In this document: positions 62,101-62,501 of the stretch, in pieces
How the letters are laid out: each line of letters begins with the position of its first letter
Numbering within the stretch: the first letter of the stretch is position 1
Source of the DNA: Fidelibacterota bacterium
GTDB lineage: Bacteria; Fidelibacterota; Marinisomatia; Marinisomatales; UBA1611
Reading direction: 5' to 3'
DNA length: 62,501 nt
Assembly: GCA_016784605.1 (NCBI GenBank)
Contig: JADHUI010000014.1
Coordinates: 1 to 62,501, forward strand
Notes under the pieces: model-generated
What the model saw: the letters and a program-made list of their open reading frames with translations, nothing else
Told to the model about the DNA's origin: nothing
Database searches by the model: none
Program-made: the position numbers and the translations under genes

Positions 62101-62501
62101 TTAATGCTCATGCTTTGCTTCTTCGTGTTCTGTAAATCCTTCAAATCGATCTTTTGCATAAATCTGATGACAGCTGACACATCCTTCCATCATTTTCCCG
62201 GAATACATAGACGCTAATTCACCATCGTTAGCTTGAGCTGCCATGGCAAGTTTGAGTGCATGGTCATGAAATTTTGAATCCATTTCTATAAATCTTTCCG
62301 GAAGTATACGATGCAAATCAGCCATATCTTCTTCAGATAATTCCTGTTTTAAAATAAAGGCAGAATGAATATTGTGAGCGTTTTCTATTACTTTATTCCA
62401 AGCACCTTGAGACAGGTTTGACACCAATTCCTGATAATTTTGGTTGATGGAATGCATTTCTTTAATTAATGCTGATCGGGTGGATGGTGTCCAATTGATT
62501 G
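62101..62501 (-). CDS. Cytochrome c'-like haem protein, partial (5' end outside the window)
   Basis: The frame is open from the right edge to a stop at 62101. It carries a single haem motif near the C-terminus (GCVSCHQIY, then KDRFEGF), which is the layout of cytochrome c' and related four-helix proteins. An internal ATG at 62457 would give 118 residues, but codons upstream of it (NWTPSTRSALIKE) continue to the edge without a stop. The real start, and any signal peptide, are therefore probably outside the window. It converges with the dihaem cytochrome gene, ending four bases from it. Confidence 0.78.
   Translation of the reverse strand, partial: INWTPSTRSALIKEMHSINQNYQELVSNLSQGAWNKVIENAHNIHSAFILKQELSEEDMADLHRILPERFIEMDSKFHDHALKLAMAAQANDGELASMYSGKMMEGCVSCHQIYAKDRFEGFTEHEEAKHEH

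Overview
The window is AT-rich DNA from a Gram-negative bacterium. Several secreted proteins end in the YPNPFNP-type sorting domain of the type IX (Por) secretion system. There is also a PorV-like barrel, an MSHA-like pilus locus with secretin, and tight overlapping gene ends. Together these point to the FCB superphylum, most likely a marine lineage such as Candidatus Marinimicrobia (SAR406). The phylum is an inference; there is no rRNA gene here to settle it. No tRNA, rRNA, CRISPR array or transposase was seen.

Region 1 (1-13.2 kb, + strand) is a type IV pilus / type II secretion-like locus. It holds pilin and pseudopilin genes, two of which carry a LamG (lectin-like) domain. It also holds an unusual ExeA-ATPase/PilM/PilN fusion that seems to start at a CTG codon, then PilO-, PilP- and secretin-like genes and a CHASE2 adenylate/guanylate cyclase.

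Region 2 (13.2-35.3 kb) is mostly cell-surface and secreted proteins. On the + strand are an FG-GAP/VCBS repeat protein, a PorV-like barrel fused to a transglutaminase-like domain and TPRs, small exported proteins, and a cohesin-like protein next to a giant LamG/Ig/dockerin-like/T9SS protein. They are followed by a flavoprotein, and on the - strand by a methyltransferase and three exported proteins. Two of those three share an almost identical 3' end.

Region 3 (35.4-43.5 kb, - strand) looks like a nine-gene operon. In transcription order it has a GntR/FadR-type regulator, a class III CoA-transferase, a dihydropyrimidinase/hydantoinase, three small membrane proteins, an OprB-like porin, a DUF1838-like protein and a class V aminotransferase. 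A near-perfect nested palindrome at 43596-43628 sits between it and the divergent region 4 and is a good operator candidate.

Region 4 (43.7-61.1 kb, + strand) is a catabolic gene cluster. It has two aconitase/isopropylmalate-isomerase pairs, an HpcH/HpaI aldolase, a HapK-like protein, an SDR, hyuA and hyuB, an NTF2-like protein, a nitrilase-fold protein lacking the canonical Lys and Cys, an aldehyde dehydrogenase, an MFS transporter, a double DUF1330 protein and an HMG-CoA-lyase-like enzyme. My reading is uptake and opening of a cyclic amide (hydantoin or imide type), with the carbon skeleton going through an alkylmalate-type acid to CoA-thioester cleavage. The true substrate is unknown. Nearly every gap between these genes is filled with composite palindromic repeats of conserved architecture, some with a second 27-nt palindrome nested at one fixed position. 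This is the most striking non-coding signal in the window. Two c-type cytochrome genes close the window, the second cut by its edge.
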